Positions 1 through 5,683 of a DNA stretch of 5,683 bases are shown here, in pieces. A program made the position numbers and the translations under genes. Positions within the stretch are counted from its first letter, which is position 1; the number at the start of each line of letters is the position of its first letter. The stretch covers positions 16,939 through 22,621 of the forward strand of contig PAOX01000023.1 of the NCBI GenBank assembly GCA_002710085.1, written 5' to 3'. The notes beneath the pieces were generated by a model. The model searched no databases. It was not told the origin of the DNA and was given only the letters and a program-made list of their open reading frames with translations. This DNA is from Fidelibacterota bacterium (lineage in GTDB: Bacteria > Marinisomatota > Marinisomatia > SCGC-AAA003-L08 > TMED6).

Positions 1-22
1 TCCGGTATTTTGGAGCTTTTAA

Positions 23-784
23 ATGAATCCTAAAATACATGTGCTGATACTTAATTGGAATGGTTCAAAATATTTAAATGCATCAATTGAATCAATAAAA
101 AAAAATAATTATTCGAATTTTAAAATCACAGTTATTGATAACAATTCTAATGATGACTCATTATTAAAAGTTAAAAATAAAAATATTAATATTATTTCAC
201 ATCCTAAAAATTATAAATATGCTAAAGGTTATAATAAAGCAATTTTTAATCTTAAAAATGATGATTCAGATTATTATCTTTTATTAAACAATGATACAGT
301 ATCTGATCAAAATTTATTAGAATCATTTTCTAAAGCGACTAAAGAATATGGGGATAATTGTATGATGGGTGCTAAAATCTTATATGCAAAAAATAAAAAT
401 AGAATATGGTATGCCGGAGGAAAATTTGGTCTTTTTAATTTTTTTGTTTCTCATCATGGTATTAGAAAGATTGATAGTCCTGATTATGATAAAGATTGTA
501 TGACTGATTATATTACTGGCTGTTGTTTATTAATTTCAAAAAATCATTTTCACCAATTAAAAGGCTTTGATGAAAATTTTAATATGTATGGAGAAGATGT
601 TGATTTATCTATAAGAGCTCAAAATATAGGTTTAAGATGTTATTATATTTATCAGGCTAAATTATGGCACAATGTATCTGCAAGCTATGGTGGGAATTAT
701 AGTTTATCTAAGAATATTTCAAAAATTACTTCTTTATTGAAATTAATGATTAAATATCCAAAAAAAATAATTTTAGGATTATAA
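23..784 (+). CDS. Family 2 glycosyltransferase (rhamnosyltransferase-like)
   Basis: Probably a cytoplasmic or membrane-associated inverting glycosyltransferase that adds a sugar from a nucleotide-sugar donor to a surface-polysaccharide intermediate. Visible GT-A fold motifs, in order: LILNWNG (8-14) and VIDNNSNDDS (37-46) for the nucleotide-binding start; the NYKYAKGYNKAI stretch (63-74) typical of WbbL-like enzymes; NNDT (89-92) in the DXD position for metal/donor binding; YITGCCLL (163-170); and GFDENFNMYGEDVDLSIRA (181-199), where the ED(V)D acidic cluster holds the likely catalytic base, followed by W215-H216. The ATG is preceded by GGAG at 12-15 with a 7-nt spacer, which supports this start. 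At 253 residues it is shorter than the roughly 290-340 usual for the subfamily. The usual C-terminal segment after the WH motif is reduced to about 35 residues. There are no clear transmembrane helices. Donor and acceptor cannot be read from the sequence. The sulfotransferase gene follows after 3 nt, suggesting one operon and a shared glycan pathway. Confidence 0.93.
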   Translation: MNPKIHVLILNWNGSKYLNASIESIKKNNYSNFKITVIDNNSNDDSLLKVKNKNINIISHPKNYKYAKGYNKAIFNLKNDDSDYYLLLNNDTVSDQNLLESFSKATKEYGDNCMMGAKILYAKNKNRIWYAGGKFGLFNFFVSHHGIRKIDSPDYDKDCMTDYITGCCLLISKNHFHQLKGFDENFNMYGEDVDLSIRAQNIGLRCYYIYQAKLWHNVSASYGGNYSLSKNISKITSLLKLMIKYPKKIILGL

Positions 785-787
785 AAT

Positions 788-1663
788 ATGAAGAATCCAA
801 ATTTATTTATTGTTGGAGCACCTAAATCTGGAACAACATTTTTATATTATTATTTAAAGCAACATCCTGATATTTATTTTCCTAATTTTAAAGAGCCTCA
901 TTTTTTTGGTAGTGATTTAATACGAAGAAATGGTGCATACAATTTAAGTTTAGATGAATATCAAGATTTATTTAAAACTGATAAAAAAATTATTGGTGAA
1001 GCATCTACATTTTATATTTTTTCAAAAGATGCTCCAGAGGAAATATATAATTTTAATCCAAAGGCTAAAATTATTATTATGTTGAGAGATTTAGTTGACT
1101 TAGTACATTCTCTTCATTCTCAGTTTGTATTTAGCGGAGATGAAGTTATTGAAGATTTTACTCAAGCATTAGAATTAGAGGATAGTAGATTAAGTGGAAA
1201 TAGAATTCCTAATCAGACTACAGTAGTAAATAAATTATTTTACACCTCAAATATTTTATCATTACCCAGAAGCATTCAGTCTTTTATTCGTTATTTTGGT
1301 AGAGAGAATATAAAATTTATAGATTTAGATGATATCAAAAAAAATCCTAAAAAGGTATACTTTGAAACGTTAGAATTTTTAAATATTGATTCAAATCTTA
1401 ATATTCCTGATTTTAAAATTATCAATAAAAATAAAACTTATAAATCAAAAACTGTAAGAGACTTTATAAAAAAATATTCAATATTTTTAGGTAGCTTGAG
1501 ATCCAAGGTTTTTAAAAAACCTTTAGGTTTAATTAAAGCTCTTGAATCTGCTAATAAGAGCGAAAATAATAGAGCTCCCATACCTGATGATTTATATATA
1601 AAATTAAAAGATAAATTTTCTCAAGTTGATTTAGAAATAAAAAATATTATTAATAAAAATTAA
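788..1663 (+). CDS. PAPS-dependent sulfotransferase (Sulfotransfer family)
   Basis: Predicted to transfer sulfate from PAPS to a hydroxyl or amino group of an acceptor, most likely a carbohydrate given the adjacent glycosyltransferase. The 5'-phosphosulfate loop is intact: IVGAPKSGTTFL (8-19), with K13, S14 and T16/T17. KEPHFF (35-40) resembles heparan-sulfate N/O-sulfotransferases, where the Glu of this motif acts as base, so E36 is the candidate. GEAST.Y (70-76) is another family motif. The 3'-phosphate-binding segment is IIIMLRDLVDLVHS (95-108), with R100 and S108 at the expected 8-residue spacing. The Pro and second Arg of the common RNPxxRxxS form are replaced. The C-terminal part (about 200-291) is Lys/Asn-rich and poorly diagnostic. 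The start is supported by AGGA at 775-778 with a 9-nt spacer, lying inside the end of the preceding gene. The gap to nth is 2 nt. The acceptor is unknown; a protein or small-molecule substrate remains possible. Confidence 0.92.
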   Translation: MKNPNLFIVGAPKSGTTFLYYYLKQHPDIYFPNFKEPHFFGSDLIRRNGAYNLSLDEYQDLFKTDKKIIGEASTFYIFSKDAPEEIYNFNPKAKIIIMLRDLVDLVHSLHSQFVFSGDEVIEDFTQALELEDSRLSGNRIPNQTTVVNKLFYTSNILSLPRSIQSFIRYFGRENIKFIDLDDIKKNPKKVYFETLEFLNIDSNLNIPDFKIINKNKTYKSKTVRDFIKKYSIFLGSLRSKVFKKPLGLIKALESANKSENNRAPIPDDLYIKLKDKFSQVDLEIKNIINKN

Positions 1664-1665
1664 TT

Positions 1666-2307
1666 ATGACTCGTTTAGAAAAAGCAATAAAAATTGGTAA
1701 AATTTTAAATGATTTATATCCTAAAACTCCTATTCCTTTAACTCATTCTAGCGCTTATACTTTACTTGTCGCTGTAATGTTATCAGCTCAAACTACCGAT
1801 AAAAAAGTTAATGAAGTTACTCCTAAATTATTTAATCATGCCAGCACTCCAGAGCAAATGTCATGTTTAGATATTAAAGTTATCCAAAATTTAATCAAGG
1901 AAATTGGTTTAGCTCCAACTAAGGCAAAAAATTTAAAAAAAATGGCTTTTCAATTAATTGAAGGTGGTGGAGTTCAGCCTGATTGGAATTATTTAGAAAG
2001 TTTAGCTGGTGTAGGTCATAAAACAGCTAGTGTTGTGATGTCTCAGTGGTATGGTATTCCTGCATTTCCTGTAGATACTCATATCCATAGGCTTGCCTCT
2101 AGATGGGGACTATCTAAAGCTAAAAATGTTGAGATGACAGAAAGAGATCTGAAAAAAGTATGGCCTAAAGAACAATGGAATAAGCGTCATTTACAAATTA
2201 TTTTCTTTGGAAGAGAATATTGTCCTGCTAGAAACCATGATTTAAATAAATGTTTGATTTGTTCTTGGGCTTCATCTAAGAGTAGAATTTTATATGAAAA
2301 AAATTAA
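1666..2307 (+). CDS. nth: Endonuclease III (DNA glycosylase/AP lyase)
   Basis: Base-excision-repair enzyme that removes oxidised pyrimidines and cleaves the abasic site by beta-elimination. The 213 residues match the family length (E. coli Nth is 211), and the N-terminus aligns with E. coli Nth from the ATG; LLVAVMLSAQTTD (33-45) corresponds to LLIAVLLSAQATD. The helix-hairpin-helix is LAGVGHKTASVV (113-124), with catalytic K119 (E. coli K120). The catalytic Asp lies in VDTHIHR (136-142) as D137 (E. coli D138). The C-terminal iron-sulfur region is unusual: Cys186, Cys196 and Cys199 are present with spacing C-X9-C-X2-C, and no fourth Cys follows, whereas E. coli has C-X6-C-X2-C-X5-C. I recall similar CPARxH...CPICSW endings in other bacterial Nth proteins, so this may be a subfamily trait and not damage. 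It starts 2 nt after the sulfotransferase stop without a clear Shine-Dalgarno site, suggesting translational coupling. Its stop codon overlaps that of the convergent dehydrogenase gene. Confidence 0.97.
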   Translation: MTRLEKAIKIGKILNDLYPKTPIPLTHSSAYTLLVAVMLSAQTTDKKVNEVTPKLFNHASTPEQMSCLDIKVIQNLIKEIGLAPTKAKNLKKMAFQLIEGGGVQPDWNYLESLAGVGHKTASVVMSQWYGIPAFPVDTHIHRLASRWGLSKAKNVEMTERDLKKVWPKEQWNKRHLQIIFFGREYCPARNHDLNKCLICSWASSKSRILYEKN

Positions 2308-3008
2308 AAATCTCCAGAAGTTCTTCTAATTGTTATTTCTTCGGTAACACAGTTATTTGGAGCATTAATAGCATGAAAAATAGTTTCAGTTAAATCATCA
2401 GTTTTCATCATACTTTCTCTTAATTCTTCCATATTCTTATTATCCCAAATAGGTGTATTTACGGCTCCTGGAAATACGGTTATTACTTTTATGTTAAATT
2501 CTCTTAATTCTTCTCTTAAAGATGCAGCAAAGCCTCGCATTGCATATTTTGATGCAACATATGCTGTAGAATTTTTATAGGGTTGTAACCCAGCTACCGA
2601 ACTTATAAAAACAATTTTGCCATTTTGATTAGATTTTAATTGATCTACGATCATTTTAGTCATTAAAAAAGAACCTCGTAGATTTGTATTTATAGTATTA
2701 TCCCAATCATCAATAGTTGTATCTGAAATACTTTTAAAAACCCCTATTCCTGCATTATTTATAAGAAGTTCAATTTTTTCTTTATGTTGAATTTGGGAGT
2801 AAATAGTATCCATTGAATCAATTTTTGATATATCACAAACAATGATTTTGCAATCATTATTTTTTGCGTTAATTAATTCTTTTGTTTTATTTAAATTTTC
2901 TTTATTTCTCGACAATAAATAAACCAAGTATTTTTCTGATAATTTAATGGCTAAGCTGCGGCCAATTCCAGTTGACGCGCCAGTAATAATTGCAATTGGT
3001 TTATTCAT
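2304..3008 (-). CDS. Short-chain dehydrogenase/reductase (classical SDR)
   Basis: Cytoplasmic NAD(P)(H)-dependent oxidoreductase with a Rossmann fold; the substrate cannot be predicted. It has the complete classical SDR signature set: TGASTGIG (9-16) for cofactor binding, R34 at the end of beta-2 (favouring NADPH), D59 after beta-3, NNAG (84-87), N109 in the active-site helix, ISS (135-137) with S137, Y150 and K154 forming the N-S-Y-K tetrad, and FPGAVNTP (179-186) after beta-6. Its 234 residues are slightly short for the class (about 250), with a brief C-terminus ending in TIRRTSGDF. The ATG has a weak GGA five nt upstream, and its A is the last of an A7 run. A possible 35-codon ORF on the same strand overlaps the start by 8 nt. 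The gene converges on nth and has no room for a dedicated terminator between them. Involvement in sugar-nucleotide or fatty-acid metabolism is possible, but nothing in the sequence decides it. Confidence 0.95.
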   Translation of the reverse strand: MNKPIAIITGASTGIGRSLAIKLSEKYLVYLLSRNKENLNKTKELINAKNNDCKIIVCDISKIDSMDTIYSQIQHKEKIELLINNAGIGVFKSISDTTIDDWDNTINTNLRGSFLMTKMIVDQLKSNQNGKIVFISSVAGLQPYKNSTAYVASKYAMRGFAASLREELREFNIKVITVFPGAVNTPIWDNKNMEELRESMMKTDDLTETIFHAINAPNNCVTEEITIRRTSGDF

Positions 3009-3108
3009 TTTTTTCCATTATGTTCAATGTGCTAGTAGCTTTGAACCATTCAAGTTTATTTGGTAAATTTTGGTAGTATTTTTTTATAATATTTAAATCA
3101 AAGATCAT
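3001..3108 (-). CDS. Possible 35-aa ORF upstream of the SDR; aconitase-like N-terminus, perhaps a gene remnant
   Basis: On the minus strand an ATG at 3108-3106 opens 35 codons ending in TAA at 3003-3001, overlapping the dehydrogenase start as ATGAATAA. The product begins MIFDLNIIKKYYQNLPNKLE and ends LNIMEKNE. By eye the beginning resembles the N-terminus of aconitate hydratases as I remember them (M-x-F-D-hydrophobic-x-x-IKK-x-Y-x-x-hydrophobic-P-x-K/R-hydrophobic-E). The end could match the LTLTEKI segment that follows there. It may be a remnant of a displaced aconitase gene, a small coupled leader ORF or chance; an open run of this length is not rare at this base composition. No Shine-Dalgarno site is visible. 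A TATAAT box on the same strand lies about 30 nt upstream of the ATG, a suitable place for its transcript start. Confidence 0.3.
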   Translation of the reverse strand: MIFDLNIIKKYYQNLPNKLEWFKATSTLNIMEKNE

Positions 3109-3137
3109 TTTTTATCAAATATTGGAACATAAAACAT

Positions 3138-3143
3138 ATTATA
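3138..3143 (-). promoter_or_regulatory. Candidate -10 box (TATAAT) for the leftward SDR transcript
   Basis: The minus strand reads TATAAT at 3143-3138 in the divergent intergenic gap. Transcription would begin near 3131, leaving about 120 nt of leader before the dehydrogenase or about 20 nt before the possible small ORF. No good TTGACA-like -35 element sits 16-18 nt upstream (the region reads AGAATT or GAATTA), so the call rests on the -10 match and position alone in a very AT-rich stretch. Confidence 0.35.
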
Positions 3144-3157
3144 CGGTTTAAATTTAG

Positions 3158-3163
3158 TATAAT
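3158..3163 (+). promoter_or_regulatory. Candidate -10 box (TATAAT) for the porU-like gene
   Basis: TATAAT lies 26 nt before the ATG at 3190, predicting a transcript start near 3170, inside a T9 tract (3166-3174), and a leader of only about 20 nt. That leader still includes the AGG ribosome-binding site at 3179-3181. No convincing -35 hexamer is present at 16-18 nt spacing. The -35 position would overlap the opposing -10 box. No Bacteroidetes-type TAnnTTTG element is seen here. Confidence 0.4.
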
Positions 3164-3189
3164 TCTTTTTTTTTAAAAAGGCAATAAAT

Positions 3190-5683
3190 ATGGCAGTTAG
3201 ATTAATTTTAATTATTTTATCATTTGCATTATCATTCTCATATTCAATTAATTATGTATTAGAAGATACTAAGCTTGATTTAAATGATAATCATTTTATT
3301 ATTAACAATTCAAATGCTACAGTTTTAAATAATCATATAACTTATGATATATATCGATTAGAATTTGTTGTGTCTATCCCTCAAAATATTACATATAAAA
3401 TAAAAAATATTAAATGGGTTAAAACAGATTATGTTACTTCTGATTTACATATGTATGATTTGTTACATATTGGAGATATGTTTAATTATAGAGGATGTTC
3501 TTCTTTATATATAGATATTTTTCCATATAAAATTGATAATAATGTTTTGTATTACATTGAATCTATCGATATTGAATTTAATATTAATGATAATTTAAAG
3601 CAGGAATCTTGTTACCCTTCAAATCAAGTATTTAATAAAGATTTTATTATTCAAAATAAAATTAATTTAGTAAATAATACGGAAATTGATTACTTAGTTA
3701 TTACAAATAATAATTTACTTGATGTTGCTGAAAATTTAAAAGAGGTTCATAGTGATTTAAATATTGGCATTATTTCTACTGATTTAATATATGATTCATA
3801 TCAAGAATTAGAGCCTGAATACGCCATAAGAGAATATATTATTAATCAAATAGATATGTTTCCTAGTTTAAATTACCTTTTAATTTTAGGTGATGAAACA
3901 ATCGTTCCTCCAATTTATAATGGTTCTGTTCCATCTGATGATTATTACAGTTCATCTAATTTATTTTCAGCTAACCCTCAATTATCAACAGGTAGGATGC
4001 CTGTAACTAACACTAGTGATGCTCTTTTAATCATTAATAATATAGATCAGTATATTCAGAACCTATATTTTCCAATAGATAATAACCATATATGGAGGAT
4101 GGGTATTAATTTACTGAGTGATGATGAGAACAATCCAAATCCAAATAAATATCCAGAGATTAGCCATACGGAGAATTCACATTTATTATATGAACAGATT
4201 AAACAAAATTTTATTCCACACACTTTTTATGGTGTTGATTATGAGCCAATACAGAACTCTGATGGATTATTACATGTGAATTTAACAAATAACTTAATTG
4301 ATAATATTAACAATGGAGTGGCACTTATTAATTATATTGGACATGGTGACTATAACACATTAGCAGATGAAAAAATTTTAGAATTAGAACGAGATATTAA
4401 TCTATTTAATATTACAAATTATAAATTACCAATTTGGATTGTTGGTACATGCTCTTTTGGTGAATACGACGGCAAAGATTCTATGACTGAAGCATTGTTA
4501 TTACAAGATAAAAGTTCAATTGCTATAATATCTACAACAAGAGGCATAGGAGAAACCTCTAATATTAATTATTTAACAAAGTTATTTAATAAAATAAATG
4601 ATTATGTAGAAATATATAGTGATAATAGCAGATTGGGTGATTTAGTAAGAAATGCAAAAAACAATTCTAGCTCAGAACACTTATTTCATTTGTTTGGTGA
4701 CCCAGCATTACCTCTACCATTCCCCAAAAATGAAACAATTATAAATAATCAAATTCCAGAAAGCTTATTAATAGGTTCTGATATTTCTTTAGATGTAGGC
4801 CCTTACAATGGAAGTATCAATGCATTTGATGCAGAACAAAATATAATTAGGATTTATGAAACTGGAGATTCAATTAATTATAATATTCAAGGTGAAAGTA
4901 TTTATAAGGGTAATTTTTATGAAAATGTATGTTTTATAACACCAATTGATGCTTCGGAATGCGAAGGTTGTGCATCTGTTTATATGCAAACACAAGATAC
5001 GCCTTATAATTTATTTCAGAATATTTTGAATTTAGATATTATTTTTAATTCGGAGGATCTAGATGATGAATTTATTGAAGATTCTTCAGGACCTGAAATA
5101 GATTTTTTTACTTCAGATTATAGGCCTTTATATAATAATGATATTATTTTTGAAAATAGTTCTATAATAGTCAGATTAAAAGATCAATCTGGCATTAATT
5201 TGATGGATGGTCTGGGTCATAGTATCCGATATTGGATTAATAATGAGCAAAATTATAATATAATTGATGTACAAGAATTTAATGATATTTCAAGTTGTGA
5301 TTCTATTTCAATAGGTGAATTTAGTATTGAAACTATAAATTTTAATTTAGGTCATAATAATCTATTTGTTGAGGTTTGGGATAATTTTAATAATAAAACT
5401 TTAACTACAATAGATTTGAAATTGGAAGGTTCTAAATTTAAAGCTTACGATGTATACAATTTTCCTAATCCATTTAAAGATAAAACCCAAATTACTTTTA
5501 AAACATCCTCTTATCCTTCAATTGCAAAAGTTTCAATATTTAATCTATCCGGAAAAAGGTTAAAAGTAATTGATAATTATGAGTGTGCAACTTCTTTTTG
5601 TAATATAGAATGGGATGGAAAAAATTCATCAGGAGATAAAATTAATAATGGTACTTATATTTATCATTTAGAGGTTAAAAATG
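3190..5683 (+). CDS. porU: PorU-like type IX secretion sortase (C25 cysteine peptidase), 3'-truncated by window
   Basis: Surface cysteine protease/sortase of the T9SS. In Porphyromonas PorU removes the C-terminal sorting signal of cargo and joins the protein to lipopolysaccharide. 831 codons are visible and there is no stop. A signal peptide (R4, hydrophobic 5-16, cleavage probably near residue 20) leads to an N-terminal region (about 20-160). The gingipain-like C25 domain (about 165-510) shows DYLVIT (167-172), LILGDE (231-236), PSDDYY (248-253), GRMPV (268-272), NYIGHGD (381-387) with catalytic H385, VGTCSFG (418-424) with catalytic C421, S431/E434 of the following helix, and FGDPALPL (502-509). 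PorU-type Ig signatures follow: GPEI (634-637), DQSGIN (665-670) and GLGH (674-677). The end has FPNPF (758-762), VSIFNLSG (781-788), WDG (808-810) and NGTYIYHL (820-827), a FlgD-like/type A sorting fold that is nearly complete at the edge. AGG at 3179-3181 with an 8-nt spacer, and an in-frame stop at 3160-3162, fix the start. A general C25 protease is the alternative, but the Ig signatures favour PorU. Confidence 0.9.
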   Translation, partial: MAVRLILIILSFALSFSYSINYVLEDTKLDLNDNHFIINNSNATVLNNHITYDIYRLEFVVSIPQNITYKIKNIKWVKTDYVTSDLHMYDLLHIGDMFNYRGCSSLYIDIFPYKIDNNVLYYIESIDIEFNINDNLKQESCYPSNQVFNKDFIIQNKINLVNNTEIDYLVITNNNLLDVAENLKEVHSDLNIGIISTDLIYDSYQELEPEYAIREYIINQIDMFPSLNYLLILGDETIVPPIYNGSVPSDDYYSSSNLFSANPQLSTGRMPVTNTSDALLIINNIDQYIQNLYFPIDNNHIWRMGINLLSDDENNPNPNKYPEISHTENSHLLYEQIKQNFIPHTFYGVDYEPIQNSDGLLHVNLTNNLIDNINNGVALINYIGHGDYNTLADEKILELERDINLFNITNYKLPIWIVGTCSFGEYDGKDSMTEALLLQDKSSIAIISTTRGIGETSNINYLTKLFNKINDYVEIYSDNSRLGDLVRNAKNNSSSEHLFHLFGDPALPLPFPKNETIINNQIPESLLIGSDISLDVGPYNGSINAFDAEQNIIRIYETGDSINYNIQGESIYKGNFYENVCFITPIDASECEGCASVYMQTQDTPYNLFQNILNLDIIFNSEDLDDEFIEDSSGPEIDFFTSDYRPLYNNDIIFENSSIIVRLKDQSGINLMDGLGHSIRYWINNEQNYNIIDVQEFNDISSCDSISIGEFSIETINFNLGHNNLFVEVWDNFNNKTLTTIDLKLEGSKFKAYDVYNFPNPFKDKTQITFKTSSYPSIAKVSIFNLSGKRLKVIDNYECATSFCNIEWDGKNSSGDKINNGTYIYHLEVKN

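Larger units (their letters stand above)
3138..3163. repeat. Perfect 7-bp inverted repeat spanning the divergent promoters
   Basis: The arms ATTATAC (3138-3144) and GTATAAT (3157-3163) are exact reverse complements separated by 12 bp of mostly A/T. Each arm contains one of the two oppositely facing TATAAT boxes, so the repeat may simply be two mirrored -10 elements. It could also be an operator for a dimeric regulator controlling both genes. The centre-to-centre distance of 19 bp is about two helical turns, which would put the arms on one DNA face. Confidence 0.4.

Noticed and set aside
1..33. Tail of an upstream gene overlapping the glycosyltransferase start, for example a frame ending in RYFGAFK with TGA at 24-26 (an ATGA overlap).
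   Set aside because: All three forward frames reach a stop within the first 33 bases, so the true frame cannot be decided, and too few residues are visible to identify a product.
2316..2327. Inverted repeat AGAAG-TT-CTTCT just past the nth stop, considered as a terminator.
   Set aside because: The loop is only 2 nt, the stem is weak, no T-tract follows, and it lies inside the SDR coding region.
3122..3127. TTGGAA as a -35 box for the rightward TATAAT.
   Set aside because: The spacing to the -10 box is 30 nt, far from the 16-18 nt needed.
3166..3179. T9-A5 tract before the porU-like gene, considered as a terminator or attenuator.
   Set aside because: It has no GC stem and lies between the predicted -10 box and the start codon; it is more simply part of an AT-rich promoter region.
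4321..4560. Reading the last gene as a gingipain-type secreted virulence protease.
   Set aside because: The catalytic motifs are shared by the whole C25 family, while the GPEI, DQSGIN and GLGH signatures downstream match PorU-type sortases better.
1..5683. Search for CRISPR arrays, tRNA/rRNA genes, insertion sequences and toxin-antitoxin pairs.
   Set aside because: No regularly spaced repeats, no RNA-gene signatures and no transposase motifs were seen; the short A/T runs are explained by base composition.

Overview
This AT-rich window carries five well-supported genes and one doubtful small ORF, with almost no non-coding DNA. The last gene encodes a PorU-like C25-family sortase of the type IX secretion system (T9SS), which points to the Bacteroidota/FCB branch. 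The very low G+C, the recognisable Shine-Dalgarno-like sites (GGAG, AGGA, AGG) and the TATAAT boxes fit a marine, streamlined FCB lineage such as Candidatus Marinimicrobia (SAR406) better than a typical Bacteroidetes. That placement is inference; no rRNA or other marker is present.

Left block (+ strand, 23-2307): a family 2 glycosyltransferase, a PAPS-dependent sulfotransferase and endonuclease III (nth) follow one another with gaps of only 3 and 2 nt. They are probably co-transcribed from a promoter upstream of the window. The first two look like the end of a surface-glycan (O-antigen or exopolysaccharide) cluster that makes a sulfated glycan. nth is a base-excision-repair gene that appears to ride on the same transcript.

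Middle (- strand, 3008-2304): a classical NADP(H)-type short-chain dehydrogenase/reductase converges on nth, and the two stop codons share a TTAA. Upstream of it, on the same strand, is a possible 35-codon ORF (3108-3001). Its start resembles an aconitase N-terminus, and it overlaps the dehydrogenase start codon by 8 nt.

Right block (+ strand, 3190 to the window edge): the PorU-like protease/sortase, 831 codons visible and still open. It has a signal peptide, the C25 catalytic His/Cys pair, a PorU-type Ig region and a C-terminal PNPF/FlgD-like sorting domain. The 181-bp divergent gap before it holds two oppositely oriented TATAAT boxes that form a perfect 7-bp inverted repeat.

A plausible common theme is the cell surface. 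PorU-type sortases trim T9SS cargo and attach it to surface lipopolysaccharide, and the nearby glycosyltransferase and sulfotransferase may build or decorate such a glycan. This rests on proximity alone. No wholly new system is evident. The items most worth a second look are the compact PorU, the three-cysteine endonuclease III motif, the aconitase-like ORF and the symmetrical divergent promoter.
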